A DNA stretch of 64,000 nt from Calendula officinalis (Eukaryota > Streptophyta > Magnoliopsida > Asterales > Asteraceae). The stretch covers positions 76,006,929 through 76,070,928 of the forward strand of contig OY970826.1 of assembly GCA_963853835.1 (NCBI GenBank), written 5' to 3'. This document shows, in pieces, positions 1-10,867 of the stretch (positions are counted from its first letter, which is position 1; every line of letters starts with the position of its first letter). The position numbers and the translations under genes were made by a program. Under the pieces are notes generated by a model. The model had not been told where the DNA came from. It did no database searches and saw only the letters and a program-made list of their open reading frames with translations.

Positions 1-1911
1 ATTAATTGGATTGAAGTGACAATCCTTTGCTAAATGATTCATTTTGTTGCATATAACACATCTTAATTTCTTACTTTTAGCACCTTCAGGTATTCTTTGA
101 TCTAAGAGTTGATTTTTATTTCTTTCATTTCCCCTTTTTAAAATTTTTGGTATATTTTCTGCATTATATTTAGGAGAATCTTCTTCACTTTGTGCTGTTT
201 GAAAACTTGTATTAATTGAGTTTGGAGATTCAGTTTGAAAGATTGTAAATTCAATTGAATTTGTAGTTCTATCATCATCAGAAAAATCATTTGATTCAGA
301 TGTTTCAGTACTAGATTCAGTTTGATTTTCATTTTTTAATTCATTAATTATTCTTTCTGAACTATCTTTAAGTGGAGGGATGAATTTATATGGAGGTGGT
401 ACAGCATGATATCCCACTCCATGAACTACCTTTTCTGTAGTTTGATTATTAGTTAATTCATCAAGAATTTTAGTGCTTCTTTCAAATTTCCTAATTGTCA
501 ATTTATTTTGTTCAATTTCAAGTTGTAATTCTTCTAATTTACTTGTTAATTCTTTATTTTTTAATTCATAAAACTCTTTTTCATCTACAGCTTGAAGCAA
601 TTCTTCCTTTATCCTTTGATCAATCATCTGGTACACCTTTATCTGATGTTCTTGATCAGCAATCACACCATCAAATTCATGGTTTCTTCTTACTGCTTTT
701 GCTAAATCTTCATTTAATTTAGTGTTTTCTTTTTCTAAAATTTTAACAATTTTAACACATTCAGAAGTACAAGGTTTAGGTTTTACCTCAGATTTGTTGT
801 CAGTAAAGGCCATAAGAGCTTGATTTTGAGCATGCTCTTCTGCTTGGAAGCTCCAGTCATAGCCTTGTCCTTGTTGTGAGACAAGAGCAGTTGATTTTGA
901 TCTTTTGTCTGGCTGAGGACATTCTTTTACAAAGTGACCAAGATTCTTACAGTTGTAACATTTGACTTTAGTTTTGTCAAATCCAGCTTTGTCACCTTTG
1001 TTGTAGTTGAGACTTGTCCTACCAGTCCTTTTTAAGAATCTTTTGGCTCTTAGGCTCAGCATAGCCATCTGCCATTTAAGATCCATCTCCTTAAGATCAT
1101 CTGGATTCAATTGTTCCAAATCATCACTAATCAGTGCAGTATGCACATGACTAGTGAAGAAGGATTCTCTTGCAGCATCTTCACAATCTGCAGCCTTTCC
1201 TGTGGCAGTTTCTTGACCTTAACCTGTACTAGATACAAATGCAGCATTATTAGAAGAAATAGAAGGGTTCTTTTGATTTACCTCAGTTTCAAACACTCTG
1301 AGATCATTGTAGAGTTCATCTAACTCCTTTTCTTCTAGTGCATCTCTCTGTCTGTATATCACTGTATACATGGCCCATTCTTTACTAAGAGACCTTAGGA
1401 ACTTCATGTTGACATCTTCTTGATCCATCTTAACCCCAACCTGGTTAAGTTCACCAATTAGCTTGTTGAATCTGTCAAACACTTGAGTGAGTGTCTCATT
1501 GGGCTTTCCTTTGAAGTTTTCAAAGTCTTGCTTGTGAACAGACTTCATGTTCCTCTTGGTACTCTTGGTGCCAACGAAACTCTTCTCCAGTGCTTGTCAC
1601 AGTACCTTTGCATAATCATACTCAACAAAGAGATGTTGATAGTCATTAGGAATGGCCAGTAAGAGAGTGCTTAGAGTTTTGAGTTCGATGCCTTTGTCTT
1701 TCTTCTCCTTCTCACATTTAAGTTTGTCTGCTTCAGTTGCAGAGCTGCTTGCTTGACTAGGACCAGTTTTGTTGCCTTCCATGACAACTTCCCACATGGA
1801 ATAATCTGTAATAAGCATGTATTGCTTAATACGATTCTTCCACATCCCAAAGTTATTGGGAGTGAGTATAGGGATTTTGTTGGCTTGAGTGCTTTCATTA
1901 TTATCAGTCAT
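1..1911 (-). pseudogene. Copia gag polyprotein, interrupted by two stop codons
   Basis: Gag forms the virus-like particle and binds element RNA. The frame starts at the ATG at 1911. Its N-terminal part (ITDYSMWEVV, then LLLAIPNDYQHLF) resembles the UBN2-type copia gag domain. An in-frame TGA at 1597-1599 and a TAA at 1219-1221 break it, with gag-like sequence continuing in the same frame after each. A CCHC zinc knuckle (CYNCKNLGHFVKEC) lies near 919-962. A Glu/Lys-rich, coiled-coil-like stretch follows. A second knuckle (CVICNKMNHLAKDC) lies near 22-61, and the frame is still open at base 1. What is seen is a decayed gag; the pol region is presumed to lie to the left. Confidence 0.85.
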
Positions 1912-1999
1912 GATTAATAATGTGTGTGTTTTAAAGATTAAAACTTTTTGTTGTTCTTAAAAATTCGTAGATTTAGAACCAATAAGCTCTGATACCACT

Positions 2000-2639
2000 T
2001 GTCAGGATCGATTAACTATGAACGAGTTAATAAACACCTTAGATCTAATTGATAATAGAAGTTGCAGCGGATCAACACTATATCAATATATTAAGAACAA
2101 AGAAATGTAAAACAATATGCGAGAATATTAAGAACACAGTTTCACAAAAAGCTTCAATGTATATTATTGAATCACAATACACACGTACGTTTACAATTCG
2201 TAAGGAACTATTAATAATAGTCCTTGAAGCTAAACTATTTACCATGGTTATTCTAGGACTTGATTTACATTCGAATTATAAAGATATACATTGAATTACA
2301 TTCTATAACTATCTCTACGAAGATCTCGGACTTGATTTGCTTCCAAATCGTATATCAGTAGTAATCTGCAATCACCAGTAGTAAATAAGCATCATCAGTA
2401 GTAAGTTTGGTGACCAGTAGTAAGTCCAAAACCATCGTCAGTAGTAACTACTATTGATCAGTAGTATCTTCAATATGCCTTGATCAGTAGTAACTAAGTT
2501 ATAGACTTCACCAGTATCAACTCATCAGTAGTAAGTAATTCTGCCCCATCAGTACTAAGCATAATATTCATCAGTAGTAAACATGATCAGTACTAACTGC
2601 AGCATCAGTAATAAGTTGATCTGTGATTTTGTTCCAACA
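2000..2639 (-). repeat. 5' LTR of the partial copia element
   Basis: 640 bp from TG to CA on the minus strand. Its inner end is two bases from the tRNA-Met primer binding site (1986-1997). About 2345-2620 is filled with degenerate copies of a short motif containing CAGTAGTAA (see findings). The partner LTR is outside the window, so age cannot be judged. Confidence 0.85.
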
Positions 2640-2657
2640 GATAATAATAAGCATATG

Positions 2658-2951
2658 TGATACGATCCTAATTCCCCAATGGGATTTTGATAAGTATTAT
2701 TATTTATTTAAGTATTATTTATTAGGATATTATTATATTTAGGATTTATCTTATTTTGAATTGGTTGCCTTTTAGGATTAGGTTTGTTGGTTTAGGGTTT
2801 ATTTAAAGAGTTGGCCGCCCCCCTCTTTGAGGATCGAGAAAGAGAGTTTTCATATTGTTTTTACTGTTTTATTAGGGAGAAACCTGGTTCTCCAATTCCA
2901 GGATTATCAATAAAGCATTCTATTAGTGTCTTTAATTACCGGTTCGTATCA
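2658..2951 (+). repeat. 5' LTR of gag-only element
   Basis: Starts TGATACGATCC and ends CGTATCA; nearly identical to 4468-4761. PBS TGGTATCAGAGC follows at 2955. Confidence 0.93.
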
Positions 2952-3124
2952 AATTGGTATCAGAGCTGTTCGGTTCTGGATCAATCGTTACAAAAAAAAA
3001 AAAATAAAAAAATAAATAAAAAGTACTGTTTACGAGGTACTGTTCATCGCGATCACTGTTCATCCGGCGACTGTTCATCGCGAATTACTGTTCACAATTA
3101 CCTGCAATCTGTTACCAGTCCATA

Positions 3125-4416
3125 ATGTCGAAGAAAGTGGCAGAAGTTGATGCGGATTTGAGCCAGTACAAGGCTGAATCAGAACAGAGGTTTGATAGGA
3201 TCGAAAAATCAATTGGGGAATTAAGGGACGAAATCCGACAGAGGGATGAGGCGGCACAAAAGCGTCATGAGGAGTTGGAAAAACGACATGCTGAAATCAT
3301 GAGTATCCTTATGAATCAGGTGCAGTCCTCACAATCAGCACCTCAACCAGTAACGGTACGAAACCTGTTTTGCAACCAAAATTAACGGTGCCAACACCAC
3401 AGTCCGCCAATCCAGCCGCCACCTCCAATCAAACCCTACGGGCGCCACCAGTAGCATCACAGCCCAACACCACGGGTCCATACCTTTTTGATGATGAAGG
3501 ATTCCCAATTTTCTCAACGGAAGGGGCGGGAAACACGTCGAACGGCAAAAGCAAACAGTCCTACGAGACCCAACAGCCCCGACCCAACCTATACTACGCC
3601 ACGCGCGGGGTACCACAATGGGTTAATGGATCGGGCAACGGACCAGAATTTTCAGGAAATCGGGGATGGCCGCCCGGCGCGGATCACCGATTACGCAAAC
3701 TGAAGATGCCCGTGTTTGACGGAGAAGACGTGTACGGGTGGGTATATCGTGCAGAAAGATTTTTTGATGTACAGGGCTTCGCAAACACTGTCGATCGACT
3801 ACGGGCAGCCGTTATTTGTCTCGAAGGGCCGGCACTTGCCTGGTATAGATGGACCGATGGAAGAGACCCGTTTAGGGGGTGGGATCACTTGAAAGTCCAA
3901 TTACTGGATCGGTTTCAACCGTCTCAAGACGGCGATCTGCACGAACAGTTCTTGAATATTAGTCAAACCGGCACAGCTCGAGAATATGTTAGTCAATTCG
4001 AATCTATGGCAGCTCAATTGGATGGTATTTCTGAACGGGTGTTAGAAGGAACCTTTATTAAAGGTTTGAAATCAGAGCTGCGGAGCTCGGTCAGAGTATT
4101 GCAACCGGTGGGGTTAAATCAAGTCATTAAACTAGCACTTATGATTGATGAAACAAATAAAGGAATCATATCAGAGCCAACAAACAAAGCTAGTGGAGCT
4201 GAAACTGGTTCTTCAAACCGACAAGGACAGTTCAAACAATTGACTGGAACAGAATGGGCCGACAAAAGAGCTAAGGGAATATGTTTTCGATGTGATGAGA
4301 AATTTACACCGGGTCACAAGTGTGCTAATCGCACTTTGCAAGTTTTGTTGGTTGACGAGGAGGATGCGATGGAGTCCCAAGCCGAACCATGGGATCCAAG
4401 ACTCAAAATTGATTGA
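3125..4416 (+). CDS. Gag of the gag-only element, one frameshift
   Basis: The ATG at 3125 opens an 86-codon frame that is strongly coiled-coil-like (heptad-style E/K/R/L, e.g. RFDRIEKSIGELRDEI). It shifts frame by one base between about 3350 and 3385 into the main frame ending at 4416. The main frame carries the Retrotrans_gag core (MPVFDGEDVYGWVYRAERFF, ALAWYRW, LLDRFQPS, EYVSQFESMAAQL, FIKGLKSELR) and one C-terminal zinc-binding motif, CFRCDEKFTPGHKC (near 4281-4322). The stop comes shortly after it, with no protease. This gag type is typical of Ty3/gypsy elements. The frameshift could be decay or programmed; nothing here decides between them. Confidence 0.8.
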
Positions 4417-4427
4417 GATTCACAAGC

Positions 4428-4449
4428 CACACCTTGAGGACAAGGTGTG
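4428..4449 (+). promoter_or_regulatory. Perfect stem-loop just before the polypurine tract
   Basis: CACACCTTG (4428-4436), loop AGGA, CAAGGTGTG (4441-4449), followed by a T-run and the G-rich tract before the 3' LTR. The same hairpin occurs at the same place in the second gag-only element (39063-39084). A role in RNA handling or plus-strand priming is inferred. Confidence 0.6.
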
Positions 4450-4467
4450 TTTTTTGGGGCGGAGTAA

Positions 4468-4761
4468 TGATACGATCCTAATTCCCCAATGGGATTTTGA
4501 TAAGTATTATTATTTATTTAAGTATTATTTATTAGGATATTATTATATTTAGGATTTATCTTATTTTGAATTGGTTGCCTTTTAGGATTAGGTTTGTTGG
4601 TTTAGGGTTTATTTAAAGAGCTGGCCGCCCCCCTCTTTGAGGATCGAGAAAGAGAGTTTTCATATTGTTTTTACTGTTTTATTAGGGAGAAACCTGGTTC
4701 TCCGATTCCAGGATTATCAATAAAGAATTATATTAGTGTCTTTAATTACCGGTTCGTATCA
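4468..4761 (+). repeat. 3' LTR of gag-only element
   Basis: Partner of 2658-2951; followed by the TSD copy ATATG at 4762-4766, after which the S9 peptidase exon resumes. Confidence 0.93.
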
Positions 4762-7504
4762 ATATGCATTTTCACCAGGAATTTCTGTTGGGAATTTGAT
4801 AAATTCTGGAGAACTAAAATAAGGTGTGTATTTTGAGCTAGTTGGAGAAGAAGACCAAACAATTTTAAAGTCAACTACATTTGATGCCAGCTCATCTAAA
4901 GTCACCTGCCATGCAGATCAGTTCATGATTAAAGTTTTAATAATGATTATATAAATATTTTAATAAATAAAGTAAAAAGTTTATAAATTTGATAAAGAAG
5001 TAGGAATAACACCTTAGCTATTGATTTAGGATGAACTTCAGATGCCCCTTCAACATACAAGCAGTGTACACCAGAAGTCTACATAAGAGAAAATAATCAG
5101 AAAGAAAAATAAAAATAAATAAATAAATTAGAGATAGAGCAATTTGGACCCATTTACTAACGAACGGGTTGCTTTTGGTAGTTAATTTATCACAAACATT
5201 TTCAAATTAGTGGAATCAAACAAATTTAGACAAAATGTGGGAATGGGTCAAACAGGTTGAAAATTTAATAATTGCTTAAAAAAAAATTAAAATAGACAAA
5301 AAGTCTAGCTGGTCCACTCAAAAGTCAAAACAATCTGGCCCGTATCAACTTATACAAAAAATGACCCGTTTTAAGCCGTTACCTGACCCACCTATCTAGA
5401 AAGACACAAAACAATTATCAAGAACAGGGTACATTGAGATTACAATGTTTGTTAAATCTGTAAAAGGAATCTGAAGAATGGATAATGTGCTTTTATCTTT
5501 ATCCAAGACTCCAAGATATGATCTTCCTGTTTGCCTACAAACAATCCAACATTTAAATTATAAAAAAATGTAAAAATGAGGTGATTCTAGAGAAATAAAT
5601 AACCTGTATGTACAAGCAATTAGGTTTTTATGCTCCTTAATAATCTCATAGGAGTTCATGCCAAACACCCACAATGGTCTTGCAAATTCAGCCTCTAATG
5701 TATATATTGGCACCACAGTGTTATCAGATTCAACCTAAAAAAGAAAAACAAAAAATCAGAAAATGTTTATGCAAATTATGAAGATTGCATAATGTTCAAA
5801 GTTCAAACACGAGATTTATATAAATAATGAAATAATGATACCTCACAAGAGATTAATTTTTTTAATAACTATCTTTCAGAAATTACCCATCTGTGAAGAT
5901 TCCAAAATCCACTTTTCCTATCAGTGATGAAGAATAACTCCCCTGCAGTGAAATAAATATAAAAAACATAAATATAATACGCAAAATGAGATTAAAAAAA
6001 GGTGTAATTTTGAAGAAAATAACTATATATTTACCTTCATCAGACCACTTTGGTTCAGTTGGAGATTCTATCACCCCCTGCCACACATACACATTTGTAC
6101 ACGTCTCTGCACAAAACAATTTTTTTTAGCAGAATTGTAAATAAATAATAATTAAATATACTCACAGCAAATATAGACATATCATTTGTCAAGATAATTG
6201 TTAAATAATTTATTTTATCATGAAATAATACAGAAAAAAGAAACAATATATTTATTTACCCGGTATCTGAAATATAGCTGACCCAAAGTTCTGATTTTTC
6301 CCATGGCATGTTAGGGTGGGCCCATTCAATCCATGCTAACCGTTTTCCCTCATAACCAAGTCTAGGAAATGCATAAAAATCATTTCCACCAACTAATACC
6401 TTTGGTTCTACATGTCATAATATAAATGATTATCTATATTTTATCATCATAAAAAATAAAAGCAAAATTAATGACCAAAAACAACAAAATTTGAGAACAC
6501 TAACTACCTTGTATAGTGTTATAACTGAGTTCTATTGATACAATGGTTGTGATTGCATTCATACTACTTTCGCATCGATCTAACAATAATTTATAATCCA
6601 CATGCCAAAAATAATTATTAACAAGTAAAAATGTTGGAATAAGATAACTGCAAAACTGTGATTACTACCTTCCATAACAGTGATAAACCGATTAAGAAAT
6701 GTGACAAAAACTCCATCAGCATAGCTCACCAAAGGTCCACCATAATCAGGAGTAAGAGGAACAGGTGCTGAATCTAGAATCACAAACAAAACCTAAAATC
6801 CCAGAAATTGGTATAAATTCGATACTATTTGATATTTAAAATACTTTAAATTTCCAGAAAACGGATGATTTGATTAATTGTGATAGTTATAAGGTTAGAC
6901 CTTTTGAATCTATTGACTGCTTGTAAAGTCTTTGATCTGAATAATTCGAGAAAACTAAAGTATCGCCTGAAATTGAGAAAGCACCACCGCCATATTCCTG
7001 AGCAACTGTACGGACTGAAAACTCTTTGGGGGTTACATCAATTGCTTCTTCATTTTCATCATTTCCCCCTTTAACTATAACCAATCGTCTATAAAATACC
7101 GATATTATAGCAAGATACCAAAATTAGGGCTCGTAAATAGGTCAATTGATATTTTACTGATAAAGCTGTATAAGTACCCGGATTCTGTAGGCCGTGATTC
7201 GAGCCAGAAGAGACGGCCATGGGAGTCCACGGCGGTGCCTCCGAGAACCTTGGAGGCATCGGAAACGACGTCGGAGGTGATCAGAGAGGACCAGGAACCG
7301 TAGGGTGCGGTGATTTTTTGCTCCGGTGGAGGTGCTGAAGAAGCTGCTGTCATTGCTGTTGACCCGAGTTTAAGAAAATTCAGTTGGTTGTGTATAAATT
7401 AAGAACATACGAGTACCATGCAAGTAGCAAGTGTGTCTGTAAAAGTCAAATTAAAAATAAACTGATAAGATGTTTACAAGTCAAATTACACAACTAATAT
7501 TAAA

Positions 7505-10003
7505 TCTTTATATATATTAAAGGAAAGTTTTTTTGAATTTGCTTGCCAAGTCATTGCTGAGTCAAGTATGCCACGTTTAATCCAGCTATGCAATGTCGGT
7601 TTTTTCATGCCATGTAATCTGCCAAATGTGCAAGACAACCGCTTAGGCTGCAATCTGTTTCCAAGTCGTGTGCCAATGAATCCGGAATAAATTCAAAATC
7701 CCACAAATTTTAGGCCTCTACTTTGATTCAGTTTAGGCGTAATTTTATAAGCATTTACACAATTACAGATTCAAACAATAACCCTAATTTGCTTCAGCTC
7801 TCTCATCCTTTTCAGCCTCTACTTCTCTCGTCGGCGATTCAAAGAATTGATGTTGGCAGCCACTTCAGATGGGCGGCATCTTCATCACCTCCAAAGCGGG
7901 CAAAATCAATTGGTCGTCTTCTATGTAAGTACTAAATTAATTGTAAAGATCATATGCGACTATTTGGTGTATATCTTAACGATTTCTGCCTTTTCTTTTT
8001 TTTTTCTTTTCGATTGCGTGAATGAACTGGAACTGAAATTATGTCGGATAATTTTAGTTCAATTAAATTTCATAACGAGATTTGTTTAGAGGTGAAGACA
8101 GTAATGTGGTTTACCCTGTTTTGCTTATTGAAAATTATGATTTTTTTGTAATTTTTTCTAAATTTTTTGATTTTTACATCATGTTTTACACTAAGATGAG
8201 GAAATGTAATTTTTTTTAATTTATTCGTTTAATTAATTGTTGTATTTGTGAACCTGGAATTGGTTACTTGCAGAGCTACATAAGCTTTAAATTGTATGGG
8301 ATTCATGGTTATCATCGAACCGTTATTATTGGTATGCCAAGTAGGTAGATCTATAAGTGGATTATATAATTTTGATTATATAAGTAGATAACGTATTAAG
8401 TTTTGACTATTGTCTGTAGCTTACCAGTGATTGCAATTCGACGACAGTAAAGGTTTTCAGTTATCATCCAGGTAGAAACAATTTCTGATTCACATTCTCT
8501 GTGTTTGATTTTCGGTTTTGGAAGGATATCGGTGGCTTACCAGAAAATTTCCGGGTTTAAAAGCTACAGTTCGTGGGGAAAGGATCAAGTTTTCCGATTT
8601 GTACGCCCAAATTCTACAAGCAATCACAATAGGTACTATTTATTTTTTCTTAATATTTTTACCATCTATACTGAATACGAAGTTGCATAAATCGGTTTAA
8701 ATGGGTCAATTAAACAAGGAAACAGGTGCTCAGATCACTCAACTGGGAACAATGACAACACAATAATAAAACTTGCAAAAATGAACAAAATAATAGGAGA
8801 ATTTGAACTGAGAAACAGTGATCTGTAAGAAGATATCGCACATTTTATATGTTAGGCTATTGACTTGAGTTAACACGATTCTATTTTGTTTTAACATCAT
8901 TTTAGTAATTTAAATGTAGGTATTACTTGCTTTCCCATGTCATATTTTATGATATAATAAATATATGTTGTTACATGATCTTTTTGTCTGTTGATAATAT
9001 ATTTCTTTGTTCAATGTCATTTTTTAAAGTAAATGACCATAAGTGAAATTTAGATTATACATCAGGGACCATCCTTGTAATTTACTCCTAATAATATTAA
9101 TCTCTGTTCCTGTAGGCTTTCCCTAGAGAAAATTTGGTACATTAATCAGATGCTCAAGGTTCTTTGTGAGGTTTGTACTTTGTAGTAGGTTCTCTAAGAG
9201 TAAATAATAGTTAGTAATTTTTTTAATTTGGTTATTGAAATGTAATTATAAAGTGCTGTGATGTGGTAATGGTTAATTAGGGTGGAAATTATGTTAAGGA
9301 TGAAGTATGGCATGGTTTAATTGTTGTGATTACAGATGCATCTAATATCTATGGATATTTCCACAAAGAATGTAGCATTTTTTTATCAAATTATATTTTT
9401 TAAATTTATTAATATTTATAGCGCTTTAGGTAAATCTGCACTGCGTATGACTGCATTTGCAAAAGCTCGAGTAGATGCTGCGAAAATGCATATGCACAAA
9501 TAATACAAAGTATTAGTTCAAGTGTTCCTGGTGGAAAATCAATTGCTTTAGTTGGAAGTAGTCGTTATCATAAAAGCACTGTGGTTTCCCTCATTGAAAA
9601 TGATCCTACCCCAGGTAAGTAAAAATGACTCTTCATTAATTCATTTCATGTGCAACTTTTTTTCCATGATTTATGTTCATTTCTATACATTTGAGTAGTC
9701 ATTTGTATAAATACTTGGAATATATTTAGTAAATAGTTTTATTTTATTATGAGTTTTTCTAACATATGTCCCTAGACATATGTTAAGGTACATTAACCAA
9801 CTATTTGGATTAAACATGTCCATTTATAAATAAAATATATTATGAAATTTGGTTTTTTGAAGGTATACCATTATATAATCAATAATTGCCTAAATGAAAT
9901 AATTATAAACAAAAACACGCAATATATTTGTTTCTTTACGTATTTGAATTTTTTTTCTGAAATTTTTAATGGCGCCCGTGATTTATCACGGGTTATAGGC
10001 TAG
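7505..10003 (+). mobile_element. Non-autonomous Helitron, 2.5 kb
   Basis: The 5' end is TCTTTATATATATTAAAGGA. The 3' end is an 8-bp hairpin (CCCGTGAT 9975-9982, ATCACGGG 9985-9992) followed by TTATAGG and the terminal CTAG (10000-10003). It sits between A (7504) and T (10004) without a TSD, as Helitrons do. The undamaged repeat copy near 11323 has the two flanks joined, which confirms both ends to the base. No Rep or helicase is encoded. The interior holds a decayed ABCB transporter fragment (9422-9614). I recognise nothing in 7530-9420. Both termini match the autonomous Helitron at 44054-57033. Confidence 0.93.
9422..9614 (+). pseudogene. Captured fragment of an ABCB (P-glycoprotein/MDR) transporter gene
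   Basis: Two blocks in different registers. 9422-9503 reads ALGKSALRMTAFAKARVDAA and then a stop; it resembles the linker before the nucleotide-binding domain of plant ABCB proteins (family pattern AFAKARVAAAKIF). 9514-9614 reads SSVPGGKSIALVGSS, then a Walker A region damaged to RYHKST (family GSGKST), then VVSLIENDPTPG and GTAAGT. The second block ends in an intron-donor-like site, suggesting capture of genomic DNA with intron borders. It is too short and mutated to function. Helitrons are known to pick up gene pieces in this way. Confidence 0.8.
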
Positions 10004-10027
10004 TCATGTATTATATTATTGATATAC

Positions 10028-10857
10028 GAATTGCGTTCAAGTAGGTGCATGATTTTTATAAAATCATTGATCAATATGATCTAATGGTCAAGATTAATCA
10101 CATACTTTATATATGGAGCGTATTTTGGTCACTTGGCACTAAAAAAAATTTATTTTATTTTATTTTTTATTTTTTATTTTAAATTTTTTTATTTTTTAAA
10201 TTTTTAATTGAGGGCTATTCTGGTCATTTTGAAAAAAACTTTTTTTTATTTTAAAATTTTAGTTTTTAAAAAAAAAAATTTTAAAAATTATTTATTTATT
10301 ATTATTTTTTAAAAATTTATTAATTTTTCATTAATAACACATAATGTTATTGCATAGTAAATCACATGTGATTGCATAGTGAATCACATGTGATTGCATT
10401 CTGAATCAAATGTGATTTAACTAAAACATGATTTTATATTAAAATCACATGTGATTTTACACTAAAATCACATGTGATTAAGTTATACACGTAATTATAA
10501 AATAAATATTATTTTTTAATAAAAAAAATTAATAAAAAAATTTTTAAATAAAAATAAAAAAAATTTAAAATAAAAAATAAAAAATAAAAAATAAAAAATA
10601 AAAGAAAATCGAAATTTTTTTTAAGTGCCAAATGACCAAAATATCCCTTCATAATAAAAAATAAAAAAAATAAAAAATTTAAAATAAAAAATAATAAAAA
10701 AATAAAAAAAATATTTTTATTTTTTAAAAAAATGACCAAAAGACCCCTCAATATATAAAATATGTGATTAATCTTGACCATTAGATCCTATCGATCAATG
10801 GTTGAGATTCGTTCCTTGGGACTTCCTAAAAATGATGGACCTCCTTGAATGTTTCTC
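10028..10857. mobile_element. Mutator-type foldback MITE, ~830 bp
   Basis: Long, imperfect terminal inverted repeats: the left arm contains TCTAATGGTCAAGATTAATC and the right arm its inverse. The arms extend through TTTGGTCA...TGGCAC. The core is extremely A/T-rich with runs of A and T. The 11-base direct repeat TATTGATATAC lies on both sides (10017-10027, 10858-10868), in the 9-11 bp range of Mutator-like elements. No coding capacity. Confidence 0.78.
10362..10485. repeat. Repeated palindrome AATCACATGTGATT
   Basis: Four perfect copies and one imperfect copy of the palindrome AATCACATGTGATT lie in the centre of the foldback MITE, spaced irregularly and joined by GCATAGTG-like linkers. Confidence 0.75.
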
Positions 10858-10867
10858 TATTGATATA

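Larger units (their letters stand above)
1..2639 (-). mobile_element. Ty1/copia LTR retrotransposon, 5' portion (cut by window edge)
   Basis: Read on the minus strand the order is 5' LTR (2639 to 2000), primer binding site (1997 to 1986, complementary to the initiator-Met tRNA 3' end, TGGTATCAGAGC type), an untranslated leader, then a gag reading frame that runs off the left edge. Protease, integrase and RT are not in the window. The LTR starts TG and ends CA. The element lies in a coding exon of the S9 peptidase gene: host sequence resumes at 2640. The expected TSD partner (GATAA at 2640-2644) would be outside the window. Gag has two in-frame stops, so this copy is inactive. Confidence 0.88.
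2658..4761 (+). mobile_element. Complete gag-only LTR retrotransposon (TR-GAG type), 2.1 kb
   Basis: Direct LTRs at 2658-2951 and 4468-4761 (294 bp each; about four differences seen by eye) begin TGATA and end TATCA. A perfect TSD, ATATG, lies at 2653-2657 and 4762-4766. The tRNA-Met primer binding site is 2955-2966, and a G-rich tract lies just before the 3' LTR. The interior holds only gag; there is no protease, RT or integrase. This matches non-autonomous elements described as TR-GAG, which need another element's pol. It inserted into a coding exon of the S9 peptidase gene. Confidence 0.93.
2640..7353 (-). pseudogene. S9 (prolyl oligopeptidase-like) serine peptidase gene, disrupted by two LTR elements
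   Basis: Exons on the minus strand: 7353-7178 (ATG at 7353), 7088-6901, 6773-6669, 6579-6508, 6407-6260, 6106-6035, 5942-5887, 5734-5604, 5534-5444, 5078-5013, and 4905-4762 continuing at 2657-2640. All introns have GT/AG ends. The peptide (ITAPYGSW, LGGTAVDSHGRL, WLESRP, YGGGAFS, ESPTEPKWSDEG, LYVEGASEVHP) matches the N-terminal propeller half of plant S9 acylaminoacyl/dipeptidyl peptidase-like proteins. The alpha/beta-hydrolase half with the Ser-Asp-His triad would lie beyond the left edge. Splice phases agree at every junction except exon 6, which carries a net frameshift near 6072 (a GGGGGT run). The last exon is interrupted first by the gag-only element (TSD ATATG) and, 18 bases on, by the copia LTR. 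Both hit codons of a PGENAYAY stretch. With the frameshift, this copy is probably non-functional. Confidence 0.82.

Noticed and set aside
10509..10781. Phe/Ile/Leu-rich frame that looks like membrane segments
   Set aside because: It arises from A/T homopolymer-like sequence in the core of a foldback MITE.
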